DNA from: Cliona cf. orientalis
Lineage: Eukaryota; Porifera; Demospongiae; Clionaida; Clionaidae
Direction: 5' to 3'
Length of the DNA stretch: 64,000 nt
Assembly: GCA_963930775.1 (NCBI GenBank)
Contig: OZ005689.1
Location: forward strand, 26,906,058 to 26,970,057
Part shown: piece after piece, positions 1 to 10,620 of the stretch
Layout of the letters: each line of letters starts with the position of its first letter
Numbering within the stretch: position 1 is the first letter of the stretch
Position numbers and translations under genes: made by a program
Notes under the pieces: generated by a model
Databases searched by the model: none
What the model was told of the DNA's origin: nothing
Seen by the model: only the letters and a program-made list of their open reading frames with translations

Positions 1-400
1 TGTGGACTATGGATCTTTGGATAGAGCTATATAGCTACTGGTGTGGGTAAGAGTGGAATCCATTGTAGAGTCCCATCTATTCCATATAGTGTGGACTATG
101 GAATAGGACGGATCTTTGGATAGGGCTACATGTAGCTACTGGACCAGGTGTAGATGCTCAGAGTGGATGATCCCATCTCATCCATAGCACGGAGCATATT
201 ATAGACCCTGTATGACAGTCCCACCTATTTCAAAGAGTATATATGAGAATGGATCAGTAGGGCTGTCATAATCTGTCTACAGAGTGGACAATGTACTGTA
301 TTGTACGACCGTGGATGGTCCCCATATTCCATGGTATGGACTGTGGGATAGAAGGTAGCCACTGACCTAAGTGGAAAGGATGAGACTATAGCATATTAAA
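1..400. repeat. Degenerate ~90-bp tandem repeat
   Basis: The phrase GTGGACTATGGA, followed by GGATCTTTGGATAG and TAGCTACTGG, occurs near position 2 and again near 92. Weaker echoes (CCATATTCCATGG, GTGGACAATG) continue to about 360. No coding potential is visible. The repeat probably continues to the left of the window. Confidence 0.6.
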
Positions 401-1228
401 TATGAAGCTATCTGAAATGACTATGGATTTCCAAGCTATATCCAAGGATTACGATGGCAAACTTGGACATCCCTCTGATTGTTAGGCCAGAAAATCTTGG
501 TTTCTGTGACCATGGACGATACTTCTACCACAAGCTTCCTTGTTTGGACTACGGACCCGCAACAGAAAGGCGAGTGAGTAGTATTCTTTTACATATAGTT
601 AGAAGATACATAAACCTGCGATGAAGGACTCGCAGCTTGAGCCTGGTTCTTAACGTCAGCTCGCAATCTAGACATACATTATGGCTATCAACTTCTCTAC
701 TTCTCCTGATTGTTTCTCTCACTCAAGGTTGGATAGGGGGTGTACATGTTACGACGCAAACGCGATCGCGACCCGTTAGCGATCTAAGAGTATATAAATA
801 ATGCCCTATAATATATATAGCCATCAGGCAAATCTTTAGTAGCTACACGGCTTATAAAATTTCCAGCCATTGTTGATAGTATATTATACTGAAAGATAGG
901 GCCAAAATGAATACCGAATCCAAGTCCAGTCCATGGCAGTCTTCATGATGCGAAGGATTTATTTATATAAGTATGCATACAATTGAAGAAAGACAACAGC
1001 GATAGCAGATAATATACTGTACTCAAGTAGTAGGCCCTACTGCTACAATGTCATGACGTGTCAGTAAGCATAAGGAATCAAAAGCTTTCTCATCCCTGAC
1101 ACTTATTATGTTGAACTCGGAACAGAATTCATGATCATGAAGTTGAGGCATTCATTTTGCTGTTTTTTTTGTTAAGTTGCTATTATTAGTGTTTGCATTC
1201 TGTTTACTGTATAGCATGCACCTATTTA
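401..1228. other. Intergenic, no gene recognised
   Basis: AT-rich sequence with many stops in all frames. I see no conserved motif, splice pattern or repeat shared with the rest of the window. Confidence 0.5.
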
Positions 1229-1229
1229 A

Positions 1230-1784
1230 TCCTCTCTGCAAAGCGTAGGCGGAGGGTTACTGCAATCGTTTGGCGATTTTTGTCCGTCCGTCTGTTTGTC
1301 CATCCGTCCGTTTGTCTGTCCGTCCGTCCATATGGTAAGGGTCGTCTGAAAGAAAGGACGCATCTGAGGATTACCAGGCATGAAGGAAGAGTGGTCACTT
1401 TAAGTCCTGCCCAGTGGTATAATAGTGTGCAGCTGTGGCATGTGTGGTTGCCATTCTGTGCCTTGCTGGTCAGTTGTCAATGCAGTGATAGTGTAAACAG
1501 GCAATGGCTCTCAAGTGCATAATTCAGTTTAAGTAGTCACAGAGGCTTTCGGTTAATATAGTGACATAGGCAGGAGCCTTCCCCCTAGCCTATATTATCA
1601 CTGCACTGACTCTCAAGAAAACTGGAGTACATACCTCAGGTGCAGGGTATGTAAATGGTGGTATGTATCTAGTTCAATACTCCTGATATTGAGCAGGCAT
1701 ACACACTGAGATATTATGCTAGATCTACATGTGCATGAGTCATGCATGCGTGTAGCAGTGAGGGTTTTGCACTCCTGTGCATTC
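1230..1784 (+). mobile_element. Dispersed ~0.55-kb repeat, copy 1 (CCCTCGCC-hairpin family)
   Basis: This stretch is co-linear with 51896-52420. Both copies start with a GC-rich hairpin (GCAAAGCGTAGGCGGAGGGT region), run through a (TCCG)n-like tract, contain the phrase AAGTCCTGCCCAGTGGTA, and end at GTGCATTC. The second copy has a clean empty-site counterpart, so the unit is a mobile element about 525 bp long. A 109-aa open frame crosses it (1193-1522), but it consists of repeat-encoded residues with no recognisable domain, and I do not treat it as a gene. Confidence 0.75.
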
Positions 1785-1844
1785 ATTATAATACTATTGA
1801 TAATATTGTATCACTACAGTGTATTACTATAATATATAGAACAA

Positions 1845-1977
1845 TAATTCGTATATATAGCAAGTACGCTCGTTCTTATTACACCAGTACTGCCAGAATA
1901 GAATAGGAATATTATTCTATTCTGCAAGTGTTGGTTTAATAAGAACAAGACTAGTGTACTTGTTATGCGAATTATTA
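1845..1977. repeat. Long imperfect hairpin (foldback)
   Basis: The left arm (ATAATTCG, AGCAAGTAC, CGTTCTTATTA, CCAGAATAGAATA) is matched in reverse by the right arm (TATTCTATTCTG, TAATAAGAACAAG, GTACTTG, CGAATTAT). The arms are about 60 bp, with small internal loops and a tiny apical loop near 1905-1910. It could be a MITE or a microRNA-precursor-like hairpin; sequence alone cannot decide. Confidence 0.65.
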
Positions 1978-2094
1978 GTATATTATCCAACCAAGTACCT
2001 CAATATCCTATAATTATGATAGAATTAACAGTATCCATTTAAGATCGGGAATATTTAAAATTTTTTTTGGATTCTGTAAAAATTTACACTTTAA

Positions 2095-2330
2095 TGAATC
2101 GAAGGTAGTTTAGGATCTAAGCCACTAGTATCTAAGCCAACCACAGATTATACTAAGCCACCCTCCACTTAATAGCCATTCTCAGCTTAGAATTTAAACC
2201 AGTGCCATCAGCTTAGAGGCTAAGCTTAGGATCTAAGCCACCAGTAGGATCTAAGCTACCCTCTGCTTAGGATCTAAGCCAATCATGACTTAGCTTAGGA
2301 GCACTGATGTTGCTTACCTTATAAGCCACA
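2095..2330. repeat. Degenerate TAGGATCTAAGCCA tandem array
   Basis: Variants of GGATCTAAGCCACC and GCTTAGGATC recur more than ten times at irregular spacing (for example near 2113, 2130, 2230, 2251, 2270). The array reads as a decayed short-unit minisatellite on both strands, since CTAAGC and GCTTAG alternate. Confidence 0.65.
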
Positions 2331-3027
2331 AACTACTTGAGCAAACCACTAGCCCACTTGAGATACATATCAAGAAGTAGGTGATCATTTCACTTTGTCA
2401 CACCTCAACTGTCATGCAGTGACTGTATTGTATATACGGAAGAACATAATAATTTTGTGAATTCTCTTTATGACAGTCATAAATAAAAAATTATAGTCAA
2501 CACCAGTTTCTATAGGTAGGTCGCTATCTTATGATACCACAGTTGATGGGGGTGGGGTTTCGTCCGTCTGCCATTTTGATTCAAGTATTTAAGACTATGG
2601 TAAGTTAGGATTGGGGAAGGTGCCTTCCTTGGATGTCAATTTCCCTCAAGTACAAAGCCAAATGAAAAAATTGTAGGTCAGATCTACATTTTCTATGCAA
2701 TACCTGCAATTCAGTTAGTCCTCTACTTTTCTCTGTCTGCCGTTTGCTCTAGAACATAGCACATCAGTAGTTGTCCAGCCTGACCCTCAAAGCGTCAATG
2801 ACGCCAATTCACACACATACGCGCATGCGCCTATCACAACTCTAGCCCTGGCTGGCCGGCCAGGCCTGCAGCCATCTATTTGATCAAAAAATCCTATGCC
2901 CCACCTACCCTACATACCTACATACGGGTAAACGTAATAATATGATTAATGAACCGTGCGTACAGACGCTTTTGAGATCGAGATAGACTTATCTAGGACA
3001 CCAGCTATCGTTTACTTTGAAGCGGGA
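2331..3027. other. Intergenic, no gene recognised
   Basis: Nothing supportable beyond low-complexity A/T tracts. It may hold the promoter and 5' leader of the short signal-peptide reading frame that follows, but no core promoter motif is clear. Confidence 0.4.
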
Positions 3028-3165
3028 ATGAAATCTCTACCTGTTATTTTCATAGCATTATTCCTGTTCTTGCTGATCCCTACTTGCTCTGGCGATGGTG
3101 GAAGCGGCGGCGCAGCGGTACTTCAAGCAACACCGATGAAGCCGTGTTTCACACGTATCTCCTAA
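3028..3165 (+). CDS. Possible secreted-protein first exon (signal peptide)
   Basis: Starting at the internal ATG at 3028, the frame encodes a short N-terminus (MKSLP), then a strongly hydrophobic run (VIFIALFLFLLIP), then TCSG, which would suit signal-peptidase cleavage. A Gly/Ser-rich segment follows and the frame stops at 3165. A GTACGT that could act as a splice donor lies just after the stop, so a real transcript could leave this frame. No downstream exon was found and no family is recognised. The ATG was preferred over the upstream one at 2956 because hydrophobicity begins right after it. Confidence is low. Confidence 0.3.
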   Translation: MKSLPVIFIALFLFLLIPTCSGDGGSGGAAVLQATPMKPCFTRIS

Positions 3166-3234
3166 CAAAGTACGTTTCACATGTTTTGTCTGCAAGATTT
3201 ATACCATAACAATAATATTATTATACTATTCCAA

Positions 3235-3395
3235 TAAAGGTTCCCTAATTAAACTAGAGCTCTGTAGAGCACATACCCCACGCGCTCTGTAGCCACTGCA
3301 ACGTAGTACTGCAACACTCTGCAGCAGAGGTGTTTCATGACCTGATGACCCTTTCCAACACTGAGCTTGAGCATGCGCAGTCGCATCAACATGCT
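3235..3395 (-). repeat. Dispersed repeat, inverted match to 34005-34145
   Basis: The reverse complement of this stretch matches 34005-34145 at GCGCATGCTCAAG, TGTTGGAAAGGGTC, GGCTACAGAGCGCG and GTGCTCTACAGAGCTCTAG. Related TAGAGCACATACCCC phrases recur near 37418, 38233 and 51083, so it belongs to a family represented several times in the window. Confidence 0.7.
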
Positions 3396-3424
3396 AAAAG
3401 AGAGGATGTGGTCGATAAACATAA

Positions 3425-3660
3425 GGCATGTTGAACAGAAAATGCACGATTTGTAGCACTAGTAAGCCTTTTTGAGCAATTCGAAGCCCGTACAAACCAG
3501 TTTTTTCATCGATATCTATCGATTGGATATGCTTATAGCACGCAGACGCCTAGAACTCGAGATCTGGCGATTTTCGTGCCGACGACAACAACGACGACAG
3601 ACGGACAAACCGATTGCTTTACCCCTTGCGCATGTGTGCGGGGTAATAAACAGATATTGC
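3425..3660 (+). repeat. Dispersed repeat related to 37630-37755, 38440-38580 and 51290-51420
   Basis: AGATCTGGCGATTTT, CAGACGGACAAACCGATTG and a following CCCCTTGCGCATG correspond to the same series in the other three places, with lower identity here. A 133-aa open frame over the repeat (3472-3873) has no domain and is not called as a gene. Confidence 0.6.
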
Positions 3661-4370
3661 TACATTTATATAACTGTTATCCTAGTGGTTGAAATTCTTC
3701 AGCTCATCAAAATTAATAATGTAATGTTTAGGTGTAAACAGAGGCAAACTGTTATTCGAAGGGGTTCAATAATAATTAAACAAAGAGGGGGTAGTCTGGC
3801 AGGTCCTGGCAACCCTTTCAGAAGAGAGAAAGGGCCATCAGCCAGACTAGACAAGGGGGTGCATTTGAGCTAGAGGCTAGAGTGGTAAGGGGATGACTAC
3901 TGTGGCTTAACGTGTGTATGGTGAAAGTCGTCATCTGTAGTATGTTTATTTGATTCTGGAGAGTAAAGCATTGAAGAACATGGGAAGTCTCTCTAGATAC
4001 GAGACTAGGAGAGGGTGCATGACGTCTACTAGTGGTATACTCCCCATTAAAATGTGTCAATGCACTTATGACACTTAAACACCATCTAGTGTGGAAGGGA
4101 ACCAGCAGATGTATGTCTTAGCATACACGAGAATAGTCAGTGAGACAGGTGCCTAATATTAATCAATGATATAGGTACACTGCTTTACTTAATAGGTATT
4201 TTTATTCACTACAGCCAGTTCATCTATGAACTAACTCACTCCGATGGTACATCACCCTCTGACTCAGTGATTGCCAAGTGGATCAGGAATATTGGGTCAA
4301 AGCTGGGTGTCACTATTAGACATACAACCCGTCTTCAGACAGTACTGGTCAACTGTGCAAACTACCCACA
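3661..4370. other. Mostly empty; one doubtful plus-strand exon-like stretch
   Basis: A pyrimidine-poor CTACAG near 4210 precedes an open stretch to about 4380 reading ...FIYELTHSDGTSPSDSV... I could not link it to other exons or to a family, so it is recorded but not called. Confidence 0.3.
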
Positions 4371-6420
4371 AAAAGCTTAATTTTGTTTGTTCCAATTGAT
4401 TCAAAGTGTTCGATGCGATTTTGCTTTTCTAAGACTGATATCACCTTGGTTTGAGGAATGAAAAAACAGTTTTGTAATCACGTCATTTTTTTAAAAACTC
4501 TAGTGCTTGCTGGTTAATGGGAGAATGGATCCATGAATTGCCATAAATTCACCAACGTGGTTCATAAAGGCGTGTATATATTGTATATATGGCGTGATAT
4601 TGCGTCGTTGATAGACATTAACAAAATCTAACAAAATCTTCACCCCACTTCCTTGCACGTTGTTCGAATTCTGCTATACTTGAACTGGAGAGTTCTGAGG
4701 CTGGTTTGGAAATTACAGTGTTAAGAGCGAGAAGTTCGTTCCATAAATGTTGAATGGCTTGACATTGAGAGGCATCAAAGTTTGGTAGTACAGCTTGAAT
4801 GTCGATTTTTTTTACTAGTTTGAGCTTTTCGGGGCCAGTGAGTAAACGACACTTCAACTCTTTGGATGAGCGTCCAATATAAAACTCAAAACCAGGAATA
4901 CCGAGTGACGATACAAACATCTGATGTGATTGAATATGCTTGTACCTGGTTAAATCTGTGGACGTAAATTTTTTCACCTTCTCGATGGCATCCTGCCTTC
5001 TAAGTTCAATGATTAATAAGTCAATTAGCACGTCAGACACGCAAGAACAGATGCAAGTTATCAATCACATTCTTCAAAGGAATATTTGGGAATAGGGGAG
5101 GATTTGAAACATATATTGTACTGCTTTCGAGATTGTTCACCGATTCTCTGATTTTCCTCAATAGTCCTTGCACCACTAGTAGGATCCAACAATGACCATT
5201 TCTGATGAATATCACCATGTTGGTCCTTCTTGCACTTCACCAAATGCATGAGTATGTTGATGAAGCTGAACCGATCCCAGTAACAGTAGCAAGGAATTTC
5301 CAATCCCCACCCAAAAAATATATTATAATTCCGTCAACGATGATTTCTGTTAACCATTTTACGTCAGATGATATATCAGCCAAAGCAGACTTTAGAGAGT
5401 CATACGATTCCGGCTGTTTGAATATCGCTAATATGTGATTTCCTACAGAAGAACAGTATTGTCCTTACTCTAAAAGTGTGAAGGTGAAGATAACTACGTG
5501 TAACGTCTTGCCAATCTTTGTTCCATCACCTGATAGTTTCACGCTCACTGTTTTGTCTATTATGAATTTGGCATCTTTGTCTGAAGACTTAATTAAGGTC
5601 TGCATTCGAACACGAAGACGATCTTCTATGGACTGTTGAACACCATGTGTGTCATGAGGAGTAGGCTTGATATCCCAAAGGGAGTTTAACTCGGAAATTC
5701 TCTGTTTAAGTCTATAGTGTTGTGGCATCTCCTTACATAGCTTGGCTAGCTCATGATATGCCTCATGTGAAACGTTGTGCCAGTCCTTTATATAGAGCAT
5801 CATGTTCACTGCATCTACATCGTCTTCATCTACTTCTTCATGTCTAAATAGTTCAGCTAAAGCGCTATTAGGGAGACGGATGGATTCTGCTTTTCCTGTC
5901 ACCATACTAATAGCTGTCACCGACACCGGTAGGTAACCTTGACCTTGAAGCCACTGGAGAGAAGTTTCACAGCTTTTTGATATTTCCCTTTTACGCCGCC
6001 TAGAGAGAGAGATACCTTGAGTTCTGGACACTGTGACGTTGCTAACATCTGCATTGTGTCTCGCAAGCACTGATTCTCTACCCGTGAAAGCTCTAGAGTT
6101 TTAGTAGTTGTCACCAATTCACTCTCTGCTTGAAGCTTCTCAGCTTCCAGTTCTCTGATATCCTGGTGTGCATGTGATAACTCCGCACGAACTTCACACA
6201 ATTCATCTTCCAGTTCTTCAACCTTGCTACTCAGTTCTTCTAATTCTGTGTGAATCTCATCATTTTCCAACATCAATTCCCACATCTGCTGCAAGTATCG
6301 TCTACGAGAAGCTGACCCGGTATACTTTTTAACTTTTCCTTGGAGGTAGATCAATGTTCCAACTGTAAAGGAAAGGGACACAATCGACTAACGTGTGAAG
6401 CTCCCTGTAAGAAATGCAAG
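4370..6420 (-). pseudogene. CMC/Chapaev-like DDE transposase, broken
   Basis: A minus-strand coding relic reads across several shifting frames. It starts with a coiled-coil region (about 6300-6080, rich in E/L heptads), then a helical region (5900-5600), then SGDGTKIG (first Asp, near 5510), FLGGDWKFLA (second Asp, near 5310), SCIW followed by a broken C(2)C, LHLFLR, and finally HAFMNH (H(4)H) with QQALE near 4500. This D, D, C(2)C, H(4)H, E order is the known signature of CACTA/Mirage/Chapaev and Transib/RAG1 transposases. The frame is interrupted by in-frame stops near 5466 and 5263 and by at least four frameshifts, so it cannot make protein as it stands. An hAT element begins at 6470, just upstream of the readable 5' end, and may have separated off earlier exons. 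Confidence 0.7.
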
Positions 6421-6672
6421 TACACTCCATACAAAAACCACCTGCATGGCAACAAAAAAAATCGTATCCCATACTTACCAACCGTCCCGATTTAGGCGGG
6501 ACTGTCCCGAATATTAGCCTCCTGTCCCGCTGTCCCACTTTCACTCACAGCTATCCCGATTTCTCTAGTATTTGACTAATAGTGTGCATTATATGGAAAT
6601 TATGAGTGGGCGTGGCCGTTGACGTCACTAAACTGGTTTAGTCTAGCTAGTCTACAGTCAAGTCTGCAATAA

Positions 6673-8727
6673 ATGGCAAGTGAAGGCCCTGGAGCTCCAA
6701 AACGTCCCAAGAGGGAGTGCAGTTACCAAACAGAGTGGAAAAACTTTGGAGTAAGTGCCAGTAGGAGGGGACCCAACTTTGCTCATTGTGATTACTGTGG
6801 CACTGAGATAAGTATTGGGCATGAGGGAGTATATGATGTGAAGAAGCACCTGGCAACTGCCAAGCATCAAGAGATGGTTAAACATAGCAGTGGTAACCAG
6901 AGCTTAAGAACCCTCTTTGCACAATCTCCCATAGAGGAGTCTGTCACGCGAGCTGAGGTTCTATTTGCAAATTTCGTGGCTGAACACAACCTTTCGTTTT
7001 TGCTTGCTGATCACTTTACCCACCTTACATCTGTCGACAGCAAGATAGCCAAATCTTTCAGGTCAGCTCGTACAAAAACAACATGTGTTGTAACAGGTGC
7101 CCTTTACCCACATTTTAATCAGCCTATTGTTACCTTGTGTCAAAGTAATCCCTTTTCTATCCTGTGCGACGAAGGAAACGACAATGACGACAAGAATTTT
7201 GCCATACTAGTTCGTTTATGGGATGACCAGTTAGGTAAGCCAGTAACCAGGTTCCTTCATATGCCCGTGTGCAATATCGGAACGGCCGATAAGCTTTTTG
7301 ATGCAATCGATTCGACACTTCGGGAGAGAAATATACCTTGGTGCAACGTAGTTGGATTTGAATCCGACACTACTAATGTAATGGTCGGCAAACACAACTC
7401 GGTGCTTTCACGTGTCAAATCGGAACAACCTGGTGTGTTTAGCCAAGGTTGTGTATGCCATCTGTCAAATCTGTGTCTATTAGCTGGAGTAAAGGCACTT
7501 CCTGTGGATGTTGATGATTTTTTCGTTGACTTATTTTACTTCTTCAATAAGTCGGCCAAACGAAAGGAAGAATTTCGGGAATTTCAAGAGTTTACTGGCA
7601 CCAAAGAGCTTAAAATCATTAAGCATTGTAAAACCCGTTGGCTCAGTTTAGTAAAGGCCGTTCAGCGTGTTCTGCATCAGTGGAGTGCTCTTCATGCCTA
7701 CTTCGATAAGGAAGCTGAAGATGCTACTACGGCACGTGTTTCAAGATTAGACCAGCATTTTAAAAGCCCGATGATGAAGCTTGTGATGCTCTTCCTCGAA
7801 TATGCCCTTGAATCCCTCTGTAAATTTAATGCGGCATTTCAGTCTAGCCTCCCCATGTTACCTTCTCTAAAAGCGGAGGTTAAGCGCATGTTACGAATCT
7901 TTTTGGGAAGATTTATTAAAGCTGATGCTATTAAAGCAGCAGATGATGATCTCAATAAGGTTAACATTGATGATGCAGCAGTGCAACTACCTGACAGTCA
8001 GCTGGGGATTGGTCATAAGACGTGGGCATACCTATCAGACGAAGAAGACTACCTTGACCGCAATGTGAAAAGGATATTTTTTGGTGGTGTCAGAGATTTT
8101 TACAGATGTGTTACTTCAACCATCATGAAGAAATTTTCATTCAGTGACACCATTATGGAAGATATGTCCTTCCTGTTGCCGGAGAATCAAGAGAACCTTG
8201 CTGCTGCTCCAGTCCTTCGTTTAGCTGCACGTTTTCCTGCTGCTGTATCGGAAGAAGCCTGTGATGCTCTTGAGGAAGAGCTGTTAGACTACACACTACT
8301 TCCTTCAACTGATCTTCCTTCTGTGGAGCGTACAGAAGGTAAACCTACCCAGAGTGCTGAACTATGTGTTTTTTGGAATGAAATCGGAAAGATGTCCACT
8401 CTTTCTGGCTCTGCTAGGTTTCCTAATTTAACCAGCTTAGCAAAATGTATTCTTGCTCTACCAGTGGCAAATGCTGACACTGAACGTGTCTTTAGTATTG
8501 TACGAAAAATTGTTACAGACTATCGCAGTCAGATGGAACAAAATACACTTTGTGCTCTTGTTTCATGCAAATTGAACAATGATGGAAAATGTTACGAATT
8601 AGAAACTCCAAATGAACTTCTGAGCCAAGCACGTACTGCCACTATGGACTACAACAAAGCTCATAGTTCAAAAATTAAAAAAAAAAATAATTATGTATAC
8701 TGTTTTTTTTCTCTGCATCATTCATAA
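6673..8727 (+). CDS. hAT-family transposase (BED-finger type), intact
   Basis: A single uninterrupted 684-codon frame. Residues 9-15 are basic (PKRPKRE) and could serve nuclear import. Residues 39-65 form a BED-like zinc finger (C39, C42, H59, H65). An RNase H-like core follows, with SILCDEGND (about 161-169) and GFESDTTNV (about 230) as likely metal-binding Asp sites. The C-terminus carries the hAT dimerisation motif, LPVANADTERVFS at about 596. The enzyme would cut and paste its own element in the nucleus. The length suits the family, and AATAAA near 8743 could end the transcript. The last codons (KKKNNYVYCFF) look like read-through of the trailer. An intact frame suggests recent activity or a domesticated copy; I favour the transposon because matching termini flank it. 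Confidence 0.85.
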   Translation: MASEGPGAPKRPKRECSYQTEWKNFGVSASRRGPNFAHCDYCGTEISIGHEGVYDVKKHLATAKHQEMVKHSSGNQSLRTLFAQSPIEESVTRAEVLFANFVAEHNLSFLLADHFTHLTSVDSKIAKSFRSARTKTTCVVTGALYPHFNQPIVTLCQSNPFSILCDEGNDNDDKNFAILVRLWDDQLGKPVTRFLHMPVCNIGTADKLFDAIDSTLRERNIPWCNVVGFESDTTNVMVGKHNSVLSRVKSEQPGVFSQGCVCHLSNLCLLAGVKALPVDVDDFFVDLFYFFNKSAKRKEEFREFQEFTGTKELKIIKHCKTRWLSLVKAVQRVLHQWSALHAYFDKEAEDATTARVSRLDQHFKSPMMKLVMLFLEYALESLCKFNAAFQSSLPMLPSLKAEVKRMLRIFLGRFIKADAIKAADDDLNKVNIDDAAVQLPDSQLGIGHKTWAYLSDEEDYLDRNVKRIFFGGVRDFYRCVTSTIMKKFSFSDTIMEDMSFLLPENQENLAAAPVLRLAARFPAAVSEEACDALEEELLDYTLLPSTDLPSVERTEGKPTQSAELCVFWNEIGKMSTLSGSARFPNLTSLAKCILALPVANADTERVFSIVRKIVTDYRSQMEQNTLCALVSCKLNNDGKCYELETPNELLSQARTATMDYNKAHSSKIKKKNNYVYCFFSLHHS

Positions 8728-8756
8728 TAATATTCATATCTTAATAAAATTCTTGT

Positions 8757-9430
8757 ATATGTGACCGGATTTGGGAAAACCCTCCGTATGGGATCCGCGC
8801 GCGATTCGCGTAATGCACGTTTTTAGTAGCTCAGGTTGAAATTTGTCAAAGTCCAGATTTTGTCATATACATGTCGAACAACCCTTCTTCTAACTGTTGC
8901 CGTCTTCTACGGAGGCTAGTCGTGCTATAAGAAGGCGAAATAAGCCTTCATTTTCACCCACCTAGTCGGCACAGCCGCCGTACACGGAGCCCGTTGCTAT
9001 GGGCGGTAATTAGAATTCTCTACCTAGAGACAGCTAGATTCATCGATCTACTGTACGTTTGCTCACCTTTTTAGCTTCTTAGGCATCTAAGAACAATCGG
9101 CTGTCGTTGTCAACAACGAAATTCAACTCTTGCTCGATCTTTACGTTCATTTCGAACGGCTCCGCCCAGGTCCATTTAATTGATTTCCGGGTCACGGTAG
9201 TATGCGGAAACGCCATACGCGTGCATAGCAACGCCTTTAGACCGTAATTTCTCGATTATTGGGGGTGTGGCGCGATCGCAAACAAAGCGCTGTATCTCCA
9301 CAACCAAGCACACGATCGGCCTAAGACTTGAACGCGGGTTAGCTCTATGGTAGAGCTTATCAACCATGCATCAAACTCAATTTTCTGAAAAAATCCCATA
9401 CGGAGGGTTTTCCCAAATCCGGTCACATAT
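8757..9430. mobile_element. MITE family B, full copy (TATGTGACCGGATTTGGG ends)
   Basis: The ends are near-perfect inverted repeats of about 35 bp (GTGACCGGATTTGGGAAAAC at 8761 against its reverse complement ending near 9428). There is no transposase frame. It sits in the 3' trailer of the hAT gene, so it inserted after the hAT. A truncated inverted copy lies at 62492-62735. Confidence 0.85.
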
Positions 9431-9555
9431 TATAATGTGAAACATGTCCCTATTTTTGGGCACGAAATCCCACCTTTTCTAGAGGATTGTCACTCATTTG
9501 AATTATCATTAGTTGGTATGTATGGTATCCTGTGATAAGGAAAACTAGACTATGT

Positions 9556-9765
9556 TACAGGGACTTACTTCATGGTGAGAAATGGCCCTATAGAATTTTG
9601 AACGAAGAAAATGATTTTTGTTATGCCATAATAGCTACAATTGAATATCATCTTTACAGACGTAGACACATCATAGATTCATATGAGCCACTTGTTGCTG
9701 TTGATGGTGGCAATAGTCTGATTTTTTGTGAGATGGTGTAAACTCTGATCTGAGTAGGATTAGAG
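9556..9765 (+). pseudogene. Inverted partial copy of the 10961-11340 exon
   Basis: On the plus strand this reads GEKWPYRILNEENDFCYAI..., then DSYEPLVAVDGG, nearly the same as the minus-strand exon at 10961-11140. Similarity runs past the stop into GTAAACT...CTGAGTAGG, so it is a DNA duplication and not a convergent domain. It lacks the upstream exon and start region. Confidence 0.75.
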
Positions 9766-10620
9766 CCAAAAAGCTATGAAATGTGTACACTTTGCCGTAC
9801 ATGTGAAAAGCTCACACTCACATGTACAGAACACACCCCAACCATGTCGCCAGTCAACGAAACTCAAGAATATGACTATTAGCATCAAAACAAAGGTAGT
9901 GTTCAAGTTTGAAGCTTCATAGATGATGTATGCAGAATCGAGAGACAAAAAGCTACGAATTGTGTACACTTTGCCGTACATGTGAAAAGCTCACACTCAC
10001 ATGTGCAGAACACACCTCAACCATGTCGCCAGGCAACGAAACTAAGAATATGACTATTAGCATCGAAACAAAGATAGTGTTCAAGGTTGAAGCTTCATAG
10101 ATGTTGTATGCAGAATTGAGAGCCAAAAAGCTATACCGTATTTCCTCGATCAGACGCCGCCCTCGAATAGACGCCGCACTCGAATAGTCGCCGCTAGCTA
10201 CACATGCCCGATCTTAACTGTCGCCGCCCTCGAATTATCGCCGCACTCTCTAATTAGAGCCCACTTGCCACGCCCTTAAACTGTGTCCACGTGCTTGCCA
10301 GCGGTGCTACTGTACGTGAGAAAGCCATCAAGAGACTGGTAAAGCTTCCGGACGAAGGCAGACGGTGAAAAGCAGCTAGATATTGAACTTAGAACAAACC
10401 GTTTATTATTCTTGTATGCAGTTCTACTACTATGAAAGTTATTGTCGCCGCCCTCGAGTAGTCGCCGCCCTCGAATAGTCGCCGCTAGTTTCAGCAGAGG
10501 GAAAAAATTAGTCGCCGCGGCGTCTACTCGAGGAAATACGGTATATGAAATGTGTACACTTTAAATCGCCGTACATGTACATGAAAAGTTCTTCCTCACA
10601 CGTACAGAACACACCTCAAA
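9764..10620 (+). repeat. Three-copy ~178-bp tandem array, third copy split by a MITE
   Basis: The phrase CAAAAAGCTA, followed by GTGTACACTTTGCCGTACATG and then CACATGTACAGAACACACC, occurs from about 9764, 9942 and 10121. In the third copy the repeat is cut at AGCTA and resumes after 10545. Confidence 0.8.
10134..10543. mobile_element. 410-bp TA-flanked MITE with CCGTATTTCC ends
   Basis: The termini TACCGTATTTCCTCGA (10134) and TCGAGGAAATACGGTA (ending 10543) are inverted repeats. The sister tandem copies show the uninterrupted site (AAGCTATGAAATG), so insertion duplicated TA, as Tc1/mariner/pogo elements do. The interior repeats CGAATAGTCGCCGC. A short stretch near 10330-10420 gives LVKLPDEGRRR or ADGEKQLDIELR in two frames, resembling the linker of pogo-type DNA-binding proteins. 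A relative lies at 57664-58131. Confidence 0.85.

Larger units (their letters stand above)
6470..9524 (+). mobile_element. hAT DNA transposon with nested MITE
   Basis: The left end CATACTTACCAAC (6470) is mirrored by GTTGGTATGTATG (ending 9524), about 12 of 13 positions. Both ends are flanked by the direct repeat GTATCC (6464-6469 and 9525-9530). hAT elements usually make 8-bp target duplications, so the 6-bp repeat may be a decayed one. The element holds one transposase gene and, in its 3' untranslated part, a 0.67-kb MITE (8757-9430). Without the MITE it would be about 2.4 kb. Confidence 0.65.

Noticed and set aside
9764..10620. CRISPR-like or satellite array
   Set aside because: Units are ~178 bp with no spacers and the genome is eukaryotic; it is a plain tandem duplication.
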